Source: Anodontia alba
Taxonomy: Eukaryota; Mollusca; Bivalvia; Lucinida; Lucinidae
Length of the DNA stretch: 64,000 bases
Assembly: GCA_964016985.1 (NCBI GenBank)
Contig: OZ024821.1
Location: 125,824,075 to 125,888,074 of the forward strand
Reading direction: 5' to 3'
Positions 31,899 through 43,797 of the stretch are shown in pieces. Each line of letters begins with the position of its first letter. The first letter of the stretch is position 1. The notes under the pieces were generated by a model, which saw only the letters and a program-made list of their open reading frames with translations, made no database searches and had not been told where the DNA came from. The position numbers and the translations under genes are program-made.

Positions 31899-32290
31899 CA
31901 TGCCTGCAAATAACCTGGCACAGAAAGAACAAGTTAAATATTTGAATTATTATGCATGACTTCCCAACCGAACACAAATGTTGTGCCGATAAATACAAGT
32001 GTTGCAAAAACGTATGAAGCAATTCGATGATCAAAAATAACAAGATATTGAAAATCGAATTCATGAAAATAAAATAATCTTCAGTGAAAGAAATAAGGAA
32101 CATAAGAAAACAGGAACTAAGAAAATAGACCGGAGAAAAAGAAAGAAATTTAGAATTTTTATCCTGTTTATTTTCTTTGTTCCACAGAAAAAAAACTGAC
32201 ACGTGATTGAAAGAGCAGGAAGAGTTACGTCACACAGGTAATTGCCTAAGGGACCTTCTGGATTGACTCTTTAAGATCACTTATTAACAG
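31899..32290 (-). mobile_element. Right end of DIRS copy 3 beyond the gypsy insertion
   Basis: TTTATTTTCTTTGTTCCACAG, AAAGAGCAGGAAGAG, GTCACACAGGTAA and GCCTAAGGGACCTTCTGGATT match the right ends of copies 1 (6460-6580) and 2 (61260-61350). It is truncated before the last part of the terminal repeat. Confidence 0.7.
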
Positions 32291-32539
32291 CATGTAATTT
32301 ATTAGATAATAAAACAGTTTTAAGTAAAGTAGCATAGGTATACATATATATAAATAGGATAATTTTAAGTAAAGTACACAAGAAACGTCATTACACCAAA
32401 TAGGTTTTTCATGTCTGAGCCAAGCATACAAACAATACACACACAAAAAAACAAAAAATCACTAGATCGGGCAGTCGATGGCACGCCATCGCAAATCCCA
32501 TGCTTGTTAATATTTGACTTTTTGACCCCTCCTCAGGGC

Positions 32540-32735
32540 CCCTGGAGGGCGGGGCCAAAAATAAACATGCTCTTGCACACCCCACTTGTGTAAGCAAGCC
32601 ACTCACCAAATTTAGTTGGATTCTGTCCAGCGGTTTGGGAGGAGATAGCATAACGGACAGACGGACAGACAGACGGACGGACGGACAGACGGACGGAGGC
32701 GATAACAATATCCCCGACGCAAGCATGGGGATAAT
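32540..32735 (+). mobile_element. Short pearl-like element, one core
   Basis: A core (CTCACCAAATTTAGTTGGATT, GTCCAGCGGTTTGGGAGGAG) is followed by (GGAC/AGAC)n at 32651-32697 and the tail ATCCCCGACGCAAGCATGGGG. Confidence 0.7.
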
Positions 32736-33269
32736 TAGAAAATTTAAAATGAAAAAAAAAAAAAAAAAAAAAGACATTGTCAAAAAAACTGGGCATATCC
32801 CCAAATTTTCCCACCCCACCCCTCCCAGAAGTATTGCCAGGCAAAAAAAAAAATAAATAAAAAAATAAAAAAAATGAGTATGTTAATTGTACAAACAATT
32901 AGATTTTGCTATTGTTTGTAATACATGTTATGACCTGAAACAATGCATAAAATTGGATAGAGGACTATAAATTTGGCCAATATATAAAATATAAATACAG
33001 GACATAATATGTATTAAAACATTCTATTCTTCTATAACTACCTTTAATATAAAAACAAATGTATAAATGAATATGAATGAGTTACTGTGTAACAGGTGTA
33101 CTGTCGACAGAAAAAGAAATAAATACAGTGAGAATGATGGCAGTACACATGGATGAATGGAAAGAAATTGATTTTATTTTTGTAAAAATAAATTGTTAAA
33201 TTATTTACTCCAAGGATAACTCGGATCCTGTAGAAGTAATTTGTAAAGAGCAAAATATTATTATTATAC
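32736..33269. other. EXOC4 intron with A-runs
   Basis: Poly-A runs at 32753-32773 and 32846-32875 flank a G/C-rich stretch. Otherwise AT-rich intron with no supported feature. Confidence 0.5.
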
Positions 33270-34435
33270 CCCCGACATATGAAGTATGCCATAGGGGTAT
33301 ATAGTTTTCGTTTGTTCCATTCATCTGTCCATCCATCCTTCCATCTATCCAGATGTGATGCGTTAACCTTTTCTATAACCAAGTTTAACTTAGTAGTTTT
33401 TTGATTACTTATAACTCTGCAGCCACTGGTCAAAAACTTTTCATATTTGGTATGAGGGTACCTGGGAAGGTTCTCTTCCATTCTACATCTACGAACTCCT
33501 GGGTCATGCCCCAGGGCGGGGCTAGAGGTCAAAATCTAGGACACCCAAATAAAGTAGTATATTGCAGTTTGTTTATACAAACAACCTCTTAATAAAGAAG
33601 AATGGGCATCAGACATGTTTATCACATCAACATTCAGAGTAATAAGGTCATTGTGACCTTATTTTCATGCTTCAGTGATTTAGACTTATATTTTGAAGCC
33701 TATTTCATGGATTAATGTCTCAATAAAGTAGTATGTTGCAGTTTGTTTATACAAACATCTTCTTAAAGAAGGATGGGCATCAGACATGTTTATCACATCA
33801 ACATTCCGTGTAATAAGGTCAAGGTCAGTGTGATCAGATTTTCATGCTCCAGCAATTTTGCCTTATATCTTGAAGACTATTTCATGGATTAATGGATACT
33901 TGGAATATTGGTTCTGTGTGACACCATGATTGACAGCATAACAAATGTTGGTCACCTTGACCTATATTTCATGGTCCAGTAATTTTGCCTCATATCTTGA
34001 ATGTTAACTGATGTATGAAAATCATTATTTGGGATTATGAATAAGTATGATGCAACAGTTGACCTAATAGTAAATGTAGGTCACTATGACCTATATTTCA
34101 TAGTTCAGTGATTTTATGTTACATCTTGAAAATAATTTGATGTATTACTATGTGGGATTATGTGGCCTATATTTCATAGCCCTGTGATTTTGTCTTATAT
34201 CTCCCACTATTTAATACCTAAATGTCATATTTACATATAATGACAAAGTGTGACCCAAATTTTCACCTCAAAGTAAATATAATTAGTATGACCTATATTT
34301 CATGGTCTAGTGATTTTGCTTAATATATTTTAGATTATTTATTGGATTAATATCATAAAATATTTTATAATTAAGAAATGGTGCTGGCCAGGGGTATTTG
34401 TGACCCTCTGGGCACTTGCTCTAGTTAATAAAATT
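33270..34435 (-). mobile_element. Pearl-like element, reverse orientation
   Basis: The left end is a tail (CCCCGACATATGAAG...CATAGGGGTATA), then (TCCATCCATC)n at 33326-33354, then repeated cores (TGACCTATATTTCATGGTC, GTGATTTTGTCTTATATCT, and a longer duplicate at 33545 and 33730). It ends CTGGGCACTTGCTCTAGTTA. The order is the mirror of the plus-strand elements. Confidence 0.65.
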
Positions 34436-34504
34436 TAACATACAAGAAAAAAAAAATAAATAAAATACATAAATAAAATAAAAAAAAGATGACTGAACTG
34501 TCAT

Positions 34505-34605
34505 TTTTTTTTTTTTTTTCTGTGGAAGGGGTGAAATAAGAATAGAATAGCACATTATCTATAGCTTGCTGTATTGTGCAGTTAAAAATTTCTTACCAGT
34601 TTTAG
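34505..34605. repeat. Solo fragment of the DIRS terminal repeat
   Basis: After a T-run, CTGTGGAAGGGGTGAAATA and AGCACATTATCTATAG...TTGTGCAGTTAAAA match the right termini of the DIRS copies. No internal DIRS sequence is attached. Confidence 0.6.
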
Positions 34606-35040
34606 GAATAATAGTTTCTGTCAGTGGACAGAATTGCTTTGTTTGTTTGATTTGGTATTTTATGGCAGTCAACACTGTTCAGGTCATGTTAAGAGGTAAG
34701 AAACATGGATAAGAAAAATTATCCCATCATAGTATCAAAAATTAATCTTTAAAGTTCAAACAACAAAGATTTATATTCCTGTTTCCTTAAAGGCATTGTT
34801 TCAAGGCTCATGATGCATGCAAAAATTTCATTCATTTATGGTGATTTGAACTTGAGCAGTTTTGATCTTTCCGAACAGTTTTCAAACAGCTCATGACAAT
34901 TAATGATGCTTTTATGATGTCAAAGTGGTCATTAATTTTTTCAAAACTTTAAAATATTAAAACTTGCATTTATGACCTTTACAGTGTCAATTGAGACAGT
35001 TTATTGTCATATTTAAGTTAAAAACCTGTATATTCTTTTA
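34606..35040. other. EXOC4 intron, nothing recognised
   Basis: Only intronic sequence seen. A short TTTGTTTGATTTGGTATTTTATGG near 34640 may be a decayed SINE tail. Confidence 0.4.
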
Positions 35041-35044
35041 TTTT

Positions 35045-35800
35045 TAGCTCACCTGAGCATGATGTGCTCAAGGTGAGCTATTGTGGTCAGTCAATGTCTG
35101 TCTTGTGTCATGTGTTGCTTGTTGTGCATTGTGCAGTGTCAACAATTCCCTTTAAAAGCCTAATCCTTCTACACCCCTGGGCCAATTGACTTGAAACTTG
35201 GTAGGAAGCACTGGGGTGACTTTTACATTAAAAATAGCTAAAATCATTCTGATCGAAAATCCAAGATGGCTGCTATGGCTGCCATTTTGAAAATCTATTT
35301 TGTACTTTTTCACCTGAACCGAAAGGCCAGCTGACTCCAAACTTGGAAAGAAATATTGGGGCAACTTGCACAGCAAAAGAAGCTAAAATTGTTCAGATCT
35401 AAAATCCAAAATCCACCATAGCAGCCATCTTGAAATTATGTTTTGTGCTTCTTCTCCTGAACCTCAAGGCCAGTTCTCAAAACTTGGTCGGAAGAATCTG
35501 GGCAAAATGTAGATCAAAAAAATAGTTAAAATTGTTTGGATCAGAAATTCAAAATAGCCCCAATAGTAGCCATCTAGAAAAATTATTCAGCATTTCTTCT
35601 CCTGAACCAAAAGGCCAGTTAACTCAAAACTTGGTAGGAAGTATTGGGGCAACTTGTAGATCAAAAATAGCTCAAACTGTTCCCATCGGAAATCCAAGTT
35701 GGCAGCCATGGTGGCCATTTTGAACATCTTTTTGATTGACTGACTCGAAACTTGTAAATCTAGTGAGGGAAAACAGGTCCATTTTGGCCCTCTTGTTTGA
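35045..35800 (-). mobile_element. Pearl-like element, ~125-bp CCTGAACC core, reverse orientation
   Basis: It starts with the hairpin tail (AGCTCACCTGAGCATGATGTG, then CTCAAGGTGAGCT) and contains about five cores (CTCCTGAACCAAAAGGCCAG, TTGGTAGGAAGTATTGGGGC, AAATCCAAG.TGGC). It ends TTTTGGCCCTCTTGTTT, the complement of the usual start. The microsatellite is reduced. Confidence 0.75.
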
Positions 35801-35845
35801 GAAAATTCATCAAAATTTTATATATTTTAATTTTCATATATGTGA

Positions 35846-35876
<31 letters not shown>

Positions 35877-37049
35877 CTGATTTTGTGATTTAATTTGACA
35901 AAAAACTTAAAAGTGGCTTACAATTTCCCTTTCCTGTAAAACTTAACATTACTTTGTGGTATAAATGCTATACTGTTACTACCTATAATGTGGCTTTTAA
36001 GAAAATTTGATCTTTTTTTTCAAACATTCAAATTTCAACCATGCAATATGACTTAAAAATACATGTATATAACATTATCTATTGCATTGTCCATCAAAAG
36101 TTACATTGTTAAATACCATAAAACTGGCGATTCTAGAAAGATATTCATTGCATTGTCAACCAAAAGTTACATTGTCAAATATCATAAAAAAACTGCCATT
36201 TCCAGAAAGATATTTACATATTTTACATTTTTAGATTTAATAAAAAAATTTGAAAATACAAATATCATCACAGAATATTGCATTATGGGATATAAATATA
36301 GCATTGTGAGTTTTATTTCTATGGAGCAGTGAAGTTTTTTCAGATGAGAAAAATGTTCTATTTGACTTTCAACTGGTATTTTGCAATCTGTTGGTATTTT
36401 TTGATGCAGTTTATGGCAAAATTATTCGCACTGGCAGCTCTATCAGTATATAACAATTCTATTTAAACAGTAAAAACTTTGTCATTTGATCTTTAACACA
36501 TCCTCTGCTGTTTTTGAGTCACTAGAAGAATGTCCCTGAAGTGTTGTGTTTCTTTGTTGTTGTTTTTTTTTTCGTGAAATTTGATGCAAGAATGTGTCTC
36601 GTATTTCTTGTCAAATTATTTCAAATTAATTTGTGTCAAATTATTTTGAAATCCCTTCATACATGACAAAATTAAGAAACAGACACATGTGCAATATATT
36701 GTGACCTTGAGCCTAAGGCAGAGAGCCAGGCATTGCTGGTAAAAGTAATCTTCTAGGGTCAAATTTCAAAATCCTTTCTTGCAACACTAAATCACTAATG
36801 TCAAAGAAGTGGGGAGATATGACAAATATCATATTATAGAGACAGGGGTTTCACTAACTTTTTTTGATACCTGGTGCTTCAAGCCAGATTAGACAGGTCT
36901 TTTTACATGCTCTCAGTATAAAACCTATACAAATTTGTCAAAAATAGCAGGAGAAAATTGCTGAAGTAGAAGAGGAAAATCTCCATCTCCCATCTGTTAA
37001 TGAAACCCCTGGAGACATAGACCTAGAAACTCTATTTCTATTGGCTGTA
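35801..37049. other. EXOC4 intron with two ~70-bp direct repeats
   Basis: T-run at 35847-35870. A short tandem pair ATTGCATTGTC.A.CAAAAGTTACATTGT (36080 and 36147) accounts for the 89-codon frame there. Nothing else supported. Confidence 0.5.
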
Positions 37050-37375
37050 GATGTAATTGAGTTGGAGTTTTACAGCCCAGTCAACCTGTTAAGGTTATGT
37101 TGAGTTGGTCAGTTAACGTACTTACACTGTTCCTGGGCAAGCTTAGTCCTCCAAAAAAGAAAAAAAAAAGGTGTACTGGTTACTTGTGCACAAACTTGTG
37201 CACAAAAAATGACTGACAACTGCCCTTCTTGAATTAGTGGAAGGGGGAGAATGACAATAGAAAAGATTCCATGATCAATTTCCATGAAAGTTACATGGCC
37301 AAGCTGGGATTCAAACTTGTGACGTCTGGATCGGCAGTCAGACATGCTGCTGAGGGCACTAATGAGCCTAGCACT
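37050..37375 (-). mobile_element. tRNA-derived SINE family A copy 5
   Basis: A diverged, near full-length copy with the tRNA-like head at the right (plus GCTGGGATTCAAACTTGTGA). It ends about 80 bp from the EXOC4 exon at 37453, on the donor side. Confidence 0.7.
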
Positions 37376-37452
37376 GGCTGCAGATGTTTTTGTTTTTTTT
37401 TGTTTGTTTTGTGTTTTCTAATGATGATACTATACAGTATACAAGTACTCAC

Positions 37453-37542
37453 ATCATAAAGGGGAGATTCTACTGTCAGTTGTGATACATTCTGGCTGTT
37501 CTTGGTAAGAGCAAAATTCTTTAATCTTGTGGAAAACCATTC
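37453..37542 (-). CDS. EXOC4: EXOC4 (Sec8) internal exon, fourth in window
   Basis: This 90-nt exon of exactly 30 codons has a CAG acceptor (37543-37545) and a GTGAGT donor (37451-37452), both in phase 0. The translation begins EWFSTRLKNFALTKNSQN and ends with VESPLYD. It continues the ESL of the previous exon to give ESLEWFSTR, which resembles the Sec8 segment with E-W-L-A-x-R. Because it is phase 0 on both sides and a multiple of three, this exon could be skipped without a frameshift. The next intron is about 20 kb, the largest complete one here, and holds the gypsy, pogo-like and one DIRS element. Confidence 0.88.
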
Positions 37543-38029
37543 CTGTAAACATACAATGAAAATGTAACCTTAGACTAGCTGCTGGCAGAAACTAACATTT
37601 ACCTTATATGAATAGTCAAGTCCTCTTTTTTCTTTTCCAGAAGTAAGGCAAAACAATCTGAACAGAATTATCTTTCCCTGAAAGCATATCCATTCTTCTT
37701 AATAAAATCCAGAGTTTCAGTAAATAGCTTTAAAGATGTCTTCCTATTCCTATATGAATGATATGCAACCAAGAGGAAAATCCTCTTTCAAACTACTTCT
37801 ATTTTTTGAAATTTATTTCACTTATTTTATTTTTTAACAATAAATCTTGTTTTGATGACTCCTGCATTCTGAAAATATAGAAATGCCATGAGAAAAAGTG
37901 CCTTTCGGGTGTATGAAAACAGTAACTAGTAACAGTGTTTTTCAGAGAAAAAAACAGATGTCCCCCCAAACCCACCCTCTCCCCCACCCGCAACTGTGAA
38001 TTTGTGAACTTTCAGTTTTTCTTTTGCTA
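37543..38029. other. EXOC4 intron, nothing recognised
   Basis: Unremarkable sequence containing a C-rich stretch (37962-37989). Confidence 0.5.
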
Positions 38030-38300
38030 TGTCAAGTTTATCCAAATCTACACACACTTCTTTGTTATGTCCCAATTATACATCCAAAATTTGGTAAGAA
38101 TCTAATCACTGGTTTATATGATAGTGCAGACAAGAAAGTTAGACGATTTTACATTCTTTTCTACCAATGTGACCTTGAAAATTATGTCAGGGGCGCCAAA
38201 ATCTAATTAGTTCTTTGTTATGTCCCAATTACATAAATATGAAAATTTGATAATCATACAACCACTGGTTCACAAGATATCGTGCAGACAAGAAAGTGTA
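38030..38300 (+). mobile_element. Pearl-like remnant, two ~180-bp cores
   Basis: TTCTTTGTTATGTCCCAATTA occurs at 38060 and 38211, and GCAGACAAGAAAGT at 38126 and 38284. No microsatellite or tail; the following palindromic element begins at once. Confidence 0.5.
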
Positions 38301-38309
38301 ACGCCGATG

Positions 38310-38930
38310 CCATAGAGGATATTTACTCTTTTGCTGTGAATACCATAAATATTGTCATCGAGTGTAATGAAAACATCAGTATTTTCACGAGTGCGAAGCA
38401 CGAGTGAAAATTTGAATGTTTTCATTACACGAGATGAAAATTTTTATGGTATTCACTGAAAAAGAGTAAATTTTCTTTTTATTTTATTTTTTTACACGCC
38501 ACTGCACGTTTCTGACGTCATATCTAACGTCACCAAACAAAACATGAACGTCATGGCATCGACGTTCACTGCTTAACATGCAAAACGCTGGAGAGACAAA
38601 AACAAAAAGTTTTGGCAAATCAAAATAATATTGATACCAAAATGTTCCTTACATTCTAACTAAGAAAATGCATACCAACACTTGATAGTTTTGTTCAGAA
38701 ACAAAGAAGTTAGAGGTGTTCAAAAATCTGAAGTGGAGGTAACATCCACTTCTGAAACAATGAAGAAAACCGAAGTCGTCCAAAGCGAGAAGTGAAAATA
38801 TAAATCGTATCAGTCACGATAGTGAAATGATACGATATCATTTCACTAGTGATTGATACCACTTTTATTTTCACCAGATATACACTGATTTCACTGCTAA
38901 CAATAAAATAAAAAAGGATCTGCACCAAAA
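38310..38930. mobile_element. Element with two large palindromes
   Basis: At 38318-38470, ATTTACTCTTTTGCTGTGAAT...GTAATGAAAAC pairs with GTTTTCATTAC...TATTCACTGAAAAAGAGTAAAT around CACGAGTGCGAAGCACGAGTG. At 38788-38905 a second hairpin surrounds ATAGTGAAATGATACGATAT and its complement. No ORF; the sequence between contains TGACGTCA-like motifs. Probably a non-autonomous foldback element. Confidence 0.55.
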
Positions 38931-39009
38931 ACAATATGTCCCCCTCCTCATAGGTGCCTCACTGTTCAACTGATCCTCAAACCAGGTAATGCTGTGTATC
39001 AATTAGGTG

Positions 39010-39125
39010 TACATATTTACCCTAAGTATTGGGACAGACAGGCCTGAGAAAACAGTGTAGACCCACCCATCTACATCTGATCTGGGTCTCCATTGTTTGC
39101 AAGCCATTCAGCAGTATTTTAGAAA
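39010..39125. repeat. GTGTAGACCC palindrome MITE fragment
   Basis: Terminus-like ACCCTAAGTATTGGGACAGA and CAGGCCTGAG precede a palindrome in which CAGTGTAGACCCA and TGGGTCTCCATTG pair. A member of the family described at 45815-46034. Confidence 0.6.
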
Positions 39126-39279
39126 CGTCAAAATACTGATAGTAGAATGTACTTTTTTAAATTTAACAAGACTTTGTTTTTCTACAAAAACCTAGATGTC
39201 TACCCCCTTTTAAATGTCATATTGTATTGTACAGTCAGCAAACATTTATCTTAACTAATGAGATTCCAAGGAAAATAAG

Positions 39280-40115
39280 TCAAAAAGTATAAAAGCAAGA
39301 GTTATTGTTCTTGAGCTCTGCACATTGTATAATGTTGATTGATACTTATATGAAGTTTCTTGAAGATAGCTTGAACGGTTTTCAAGTTATAGACCGGACA
39401 TGATTTTGAGACAGAGTCCAAGGGAAATAACTCAAACAGTTTAAATGCAAGAGTTATGGTTCTTGCATTCTGCACGTCGTCTTATGATGATTGCTATTTA
39501 TATGAAGTTTCGTGAAGATAGCTTGAACGGATTTCAAGTTATGGAGTGGATACGATTTTGTAACAGAGTCCAAGAGAAATAACTCAGAAAGTATAAATGC
39601 AAGAGTTATGGTTCTTGCACTCTGCACATCGGCTAATGTTGACTGATATTTAAATGAAGTTTTGTAAAGATAGCTTGAACTGTTTTTAAGTTATAAAGCA
39701 GACATGATTTTGTGATGGACAAAGTTCCAAGGGAAATAACTCAAAAAAGTATAAAAGCAAGAGCTATGATTCTTGCCCTCTGCACATCATCTAGTGTTGA
39801 TTGATATTTATATGAAGTTTTGTAAAGATAGCTTGAACAGTTTTCAAGATATAGAGCAGACACGATTTTGTGAGGGACAAAGATCCAGGGGAAATAACTC
39901 ATAAATGCAAGAGTTAAGATTCTTGCGCTCTGCGCCTCGTCTAATATTGATTGATATTTCTATGAAGTTTCGTGAAGATAGGTTGAACAGGTTTCAAGTT
40001 ATAGAGCGGACACGAGTGTGACAGACAGACAGACAGACAGACAGATGGACAGATGGACAGACAGACAGATGCCGGGGGAAAAACAATATGTCTCCTAACC
40101 TTAAACAGGGGAGAT
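39280..40115 (+). mobile_element. Pearl-like element, ~150-bp core, about five copies
   Basis: Core markers: GGAAATAACTCA, AAGAGTTATGGTTCTTGC and ATGAAGTTTCGTGAAGATAG (spacing 148-162 bp). The (ACAG)n tract at 40020-40069 is followed by a tail GCCGGGGGAAAAACAATATG. Confidence 0.8.
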
Positions 40116-40339
40116 ATAAATACTTGGGATAAATACAGCAACTGTCTGAACAAAGTTACTCTCCATCATAATTATCTTAGTGTTTTACTGGTCTTCTCGC
40201 ATGCTTGTAGATGGCTAAAAAGATCAAAGCTTTCATCTCCAATAAAATCATCCCTACCTTGAAATACTACTACTCAAGAGTCAGAAAACTTGGTCTTTCC
40301 TTGCAGACAGTCACTTACATGTAATACAGATCAGTATGA

Positions 40340-40480
40340 TCATGTTTTTTTCAGCCTTGCAGACCAAAACAGTATTTCTGCAAGCATTGTAGATCCTGAT
40401 GAGATGGCTCATTCTGAGCCATCTCATCAGGATCTACACTGTTTGCCATTTTATTCTGACCTTGGACAGATGGAAAATGA
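40340..40480. repeat. GTGTAGACC-type palindrome, highly symmetrical
   Basis: CATTGTAGATCCTGATGAGAT and ATCTCATCAGGATCTACACTG form an almost perfect stem around GGCTCATTCTGAGCC. Part of the MITE family seen at 45815-46034. Confidence 0.7.
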
Positions 40481-40719
40481 TGACTAAAGCCAAGCTGAAA
40501 AGTTCAATCTCATCAGGTAACCCTAGAACAATTTAGACTTCCTATCTGACAGCAAGACAGGAAATAGTTTTATAATACAGCAGAAATTCAATGTCTCAGG
40601 CTTAGTTCTAGCCACAGGGTTCCAACCATCAAAGGTTGGTTTCTACATAAAATTACCTGTATGGACATTATGGGTAAACCATGGTAAATGAGCCATTCGG
40701 GTTTGAGCCACTGAAGTTT

Positions 40720-40860
40720 CACTGTACATTAATACTGTATCTATCCTATGTATTCAACAAACAGATCTGAGCAAATAGTATAGACCCAGATCAGATGCCT
40801 TAATTTTTAGACTTCTCAACAGGTACAGAGGCTTACAATTCTACTAAAAGGGCTATCAGT
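40720..40860. repeat. Half MITE of the GTGTAGACCC family
   Basis: TACTGTATCTATCC...ATCTGAGCAAATAGTATAGACC and AGATCAGATGCC are followed by a truncated second half. Confidence 0.5.
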
Positions 40861-42179
40861 TATCCAGTATAGGTGTGCAACATGTAGTGTGTGGGTTCCT
40901 ATCATCTGATTGGCTGCTGACAGAGTTTCTCAGGAATACAATCTAGTTCTCTTTGAGAAACTGGTATGATAATTACTTTCACCTCTGCAGTACTTCATTA
41001 AATATTTACAGAAATAATAACTACACATGCCAGTTGCACAATCAAAGAAACAAATCAACAAATGACATTTTAAAATATTTTTTTCTGATTTTGTTCAAGA
41101 AAACAGGTTTCACATTATGCAAACTGTCTCCTAAGGTGATAGTTTGCATGAAATGTCAAACCCTGTTTTCTAAAACAAAAAAAATATCATCAAACTTTTG
41201 TCTGTTGAATATGTCCTGAGCATGGTAAAAGTTAAACTTGAAACCACTTCTTAATCTGATATTAATTTGGAGTAAGGGATATACAAATCATTAATCACTG
41301 CTGAAGCCAGCTGGCCAATGATATGGCACTTTCCTCCTGTAAGTTGTTTCGAGGGTCATAACCCGTTCGTAGAATTATAAGCCTCTGTCAGGTAGTAAAA
41401 TGCATGTTGTATAAGAATATAAGGGGACTTAATAGAACTACATGTACTGTCCTTTCCACATCATTTGGAAAGAAGTTTTTCGCTTGGCATTTTATTCTAA
41501 ATGAAAATGTTTCGTTCTGACTGAGCATATCTTATCAGAAACCATTTGTCTTTTCTGTTTCTGCACTTAGTTTACAAATATTTACTATATAATTAATTCT
41601 ACGACCAAAAAATGGATCTGACCTATGCAATTTCTACAGTAAACTGGATTTTTGGAAAAGTTTTATTTGAGATTATTTCTTGCTTTTCTTCACTGATTTC
41701 AAATAATTGGTGTTCCATAATTTTATTGTGAAAACTTTCAAAAATTTGAACAAGTGGAACTTGTTGAAACTCAGCATTCAAAATACTTACCCGTCAATTT
41801 TTGCATAATTTGCAGCCATTTTCACTATGAAAAAAATGGAAATAAAATAAAACTTTTTGCGCATATTAGTTATGGCAGAAGGTTTTACATTGAAACATGC
41901 CAAAAATTTGCTAATTTACCTCAAATGAGTAATGCGTCAGGCAAAAAATGACTTTCTGAAAGATGCCGAAAGCGGAGTAGTAGTTATGCCATTATTTAAA
42001 AGGAAGACAACTTCAGTACCTTTCTGCTTGTATTTCAACATATCAACCCTTCTTAAAAGGGCTCTTCTCTAAAAGAGGAGCAAATTCTTTCATTCTAGAG
42101 AAAAACCCTTTTCAGAGATAAGAAAAAACAACTTGACAGAAATATCCTTCCTAAAAGTGCATCAATCCCCTTAATGATG
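40861..42179. other. EXOC4 intron, mostly unique sequence
   Basis: A GACATTTC-family palindrome is recognisable at 41103-41175 (CAGGTTTCACATTATGC against GCATGAAATGTCAAACCCTG). The remainder shows no gene or repeat that I can support. Confidence 0.5.
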
Positions 42180-42455
42180 ATACTGGTTTGGTGTTTAACA
42201 CCCCTTTCAACATTATTTAAATCATATCTAGATGATGCAAGGTGAGGATAACGCTGATTTGGTGTTTACCATTCCTTTCAAAACTATCTTAATCATACTG
42301 AGATGATGGAAGGAGCACTAAGGGTGATAATAAAATGCTCTGTGCCATAATGTACCCTATAGTCGTGAGTTGAATTCTGCCTCCAGTGGGATTTGAACCT
42401 GGGACCTCATGACCCAAAGTCTTGAGCACTAACCACATTGCCACCTGGCCCCAGT
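42180..42455 (-). mobile_element. tRNA-derived SINE, family C
   Basis: Read on the minus strand, GGGGCCAGGTGGCAATGTGG with TTAGTGCTCAAG (A-box region) and CCCAGGTTCAAATCCCACTG (B box) form a tRNA-like head, followed by a body of about 180 bp with two related segments (TTTGGTGTTTA.CA..CCTTTCAA on plus). A related tail fragment follows the (GAT)n at 45466-45610. Confidence 0.65.
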
Positions 42456-42709
42456 TGTTCAAAGTGTGTGAGCTTAACGAGCTTGTGAGTGGTCAAAATA
42501 TTAACTGTCCTGGTAAGTACGATATCTAATTCACAGGTATTTTTGCTGAAAAGCTACTCACATTTTTTCAGCAAAAATATTAGCATTTATGCCATATAAT
42601 GATCAAAGTTTAAACAATACGTTAACTAATGACATCGTTAGTTTTGAACAACTGAGCCCTGGACACTTATCCCCTTAAGGGGTGCAAATATTTAGGATTA
42701 ATATATTAC

Positions 42710-42920
42710 CAAACTCTCATTGACATTGGCCACTGTTCTCATCTGGGTGACGTCAGTTATGATCTCATGTTGTGGTATAGACGCTTCATCAGATGACAAG
42801 TTTGTAATCAGTATCACAGCCTCCTTGGAATTTAATGCTCTCATCTCCTCTTCAGAGCACACAGTACGATTAAGCTCCTGCCCATCTGTTGGTTGTAGAG
42901 TCCGCCAACTGGGTAGGGAT
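42710..42920 (-). CDS. EXOC4: EXOC4 (Sec8) internal exon, third in window
   Basis: This is the largest exon here, 211 nt, with a TAG acceptor (42921-42923) and a GTAATA donor (42708-42709). It starts with the A that completes Arg (AG|A), then reads SLPSWRTLQP, continues through EEEMRALNSKEAVILITNL, and ends VANVNESL in phase 0. The SLP-W motif after the previous exon's DISRFLR matches Sec8. The middle is acidic and less conserved, as expected for a linker between CorEx helical bundles. The exon is open throughout in the one frame required by both neighbours. A SINE (42951-43240) lies only about 30 bp upstream of its acceptor. Confidence 0.9.
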
Positions 42921-42950
42921 CTAAAAGATAACATTTACTATCAAATATGA

Positions 42951-43240
42951 TTGATTGTGTTGGGGTTTAACGACACGTAAACCCTTGTGGGTCATTTTGT
43001 GTCGTCTCCCAGAGAAAGGGAGAAAAGAGACAGAAGAGATAGCAGAAGAGATGAAAGAGAGGGACAGGGAAGAAAGAGGAACAGGAATGAAAGTGAAGAA
43101 ACAGAAGAAATAAAAACATCACCTCCCTACCCTTACCTGCTACAAGGATAGCAGGCCTTGCCCAACTGTAAGCCAATATCAGCTGGACGGCCCGGTGACA
43201 TAAGATACATGACACCTTCGCACTACCAGACCACCCCCTA
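42951..43240 (-). mobile_element. SINE family B copy 3
   Basis: Very similar to 300-577 from GATTGTGTTGGGGTTTAACG to CGGTGACATAAGATACATGA, about 30 bp upstream of the acceptor of the EXOC4 exon at 42710-42920. Confidence 0.75.
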
Positions 43241-43407
43241 ATATCAAATAAGAATACTCTATTTATGCTATGTATTTGAACAGACAGACATAAGCTAACA
43301 GCAAAGACCCATATCAGACACTGCTGCAGAATACAGTGGCTGATCATGCATATTGTTCATGAACAGACTCAATAAAACCAAAATCTGCTATTCTGGCTTT
43401 CTATAAT

Positions 43408-43655
43408 ATTTGTTTGTGTTGAGTTTTACGGACCAGTCAACCCAATGGAGTCATGTTGAGTGCTGTCAGTTTACCTAACCACCCCTTTAGTGGGCAGGCT
43501 TAGTCCTCTAAGCGGTTAACCAGTATTGTGCACATTCTTTCGCTAGAAACTGACAACTGCCCTTCTTGAATCAGCGGAAGGGAGAGAATGACCGTAGAAA
43601 ATATTTCATGATAAATCTCCACAAAAGAATGTTGCAGACCTTGGCCAGGATTCTA
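43408..43655 (-). mobile_element. SINE family A copy 6
   Basis: Plus-strand TTTGTTTGTGTTGAGTTTTACG through AAAAGAATGTTGCAGACC; the tRNA-like head is truncated or lost. Confidence 0.75.
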
Positions 43656-43797
43656 TAATCTACTCTTTAGTGTATCTTTGCTTTCAAACGATCGCTTTTC
43701 TCAGAATTTATTAATTTTCTTTACAGCTGGTGTTGAGTAGCTAGTGGTTGTAGTAAAACATCTCATTCAAACTTCACCACAGGGTAGTTTACGCCTT

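Noticed and set aside
32409..32898. Overlapping ORFs with VCPSVRLSVRLSV-type repeats
   Set aside because: They are the (GGAC)n microsatellite and flanking A-runs of a pearl-like tail read in other frames.
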